A DNA stretch of 64,000 nucleotides, from contig NZ_LNSG01000004.1 of NCBI RefSeq assembly GCF_001468395.1, positions 1-64,000 on the forward strand. The letters are read 5' to 3'. The stretch is from Sphingopyxis sp. H073 (GTDB lineage: Bacteria > Pseudomonadota > Alphaproteobacteria > Sphingomonadales > Sphingomonadaceae). The position numbers were made by a program, and so were the translations under genes. Below are positions 63,941 through 64,000 of the stretch, in pieces (within the stretch, counting starts at the first letter, position 1; every line of letters starts with the position of its first letter). Below the pieces are notes generated by a model, which saw nothing but the letters and a program-made list of their open reading frames with translations, was not told the origin of the DNA and did no database searches.

Positions 63941-64000
63941 CGCAATCTCCTCGCCGACGGATCGTCAGAGCGTGAAACACCGAAACGGGACCGGAGTTGC

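Overview
The window is high-GC alphaproteobacterial DNA, most likely from the order Sphingomonadales (Sphingopyxis- or Sphingomonas-like). This rests on the GC-rich codon use, the cyoABCD-SURF1-RegB/RegA arrangement, the TamA/TamB pair and the style of the exopolysaccharide genes. It is read from the sequence alone and is not a species call.

Layout. (1) 1-5466 is the right-hand end of an integrated element. It holds a ferritin-like protein, a SnoaL-like protein, a decayed AhpD-like pseudogene, an AraC regulator, a two-gene toxin-antitoxin-like pair and a tyrosine integrase. It closes with a 45-bp 3' fragment of tRNA-Lys(CTT), the probable attachment site; the intact tRNA and the other end should lie left of the window. 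(2) 5808-14795 is an aerobic respiration block on the minus strand. cyoABCD (quinol oxidase), SURF1, a RegB/PrrB-type redox kinase, its RegA/PrrA-type regulator and a LysR gene run head to tail, most with overlapping stop and start codons; an acyl-CoA dehydrogenase follows a perfect 17-bp palindrome. (3) 14951-18322 is on the plus strand: an MFS transporter, a MobA-like enzyme and a HerA-type ATPase. (4) 18349-25921 is on the minus strand: a GDT1-family manganese exporter behind a yybP-ykoY manganese riboswitch, a small lipoprotein, then TamB and TamA. (5) 26060-34427 holds a UDP-sugar dehydrogenase, rmlCBDA for dTDP-L-rhamnose, SelO, an acyl-CoA dehydrogenase-like protein and an HxlR regulator with a repeated operator candidate.

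(6) 34522-63940 is a roughly 29-kb surface-polysaccharide locus. Precursors come from GalE, a UDP-glucuronate epimerase-like enzyme, Gmd, an Rmd-like reductase, WecB, WecC, a CapD/WbpM-like dehydratase, a DegT aminotransferase, a NeuD-like acyltransferase, a sugar N-formyltransferase and a PIG-L deacetylase. Assembly uses an initiating phosphoglycosyltransferase, two glycosyltransferases, a Wzx-like flippase and two polymerase/ligase-like membrane proteins. Export uses a Wza-type lipoprotein and a Wzc-type tyrosine autokinase. A translationally coupled module (asparagine synthetase, a two-domain oxidoreductase, a heparinase-like lyase and a glycosyltransferase) is the least understood part. 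Together with the coupled formyltransferase-deacetylase pair it suggests a uronic-acid-rich polymer carrying modified amino groups.

The most noteworthy items are the coupled formyltransferase/PIG-L pair with a changed catalytic motif, the AsnB-oxidoreductase-lyase module, the small toxin-antitoxin-like pair on the mobile element, and the riboswitch that overlaps the end of the lipoprotein gene.
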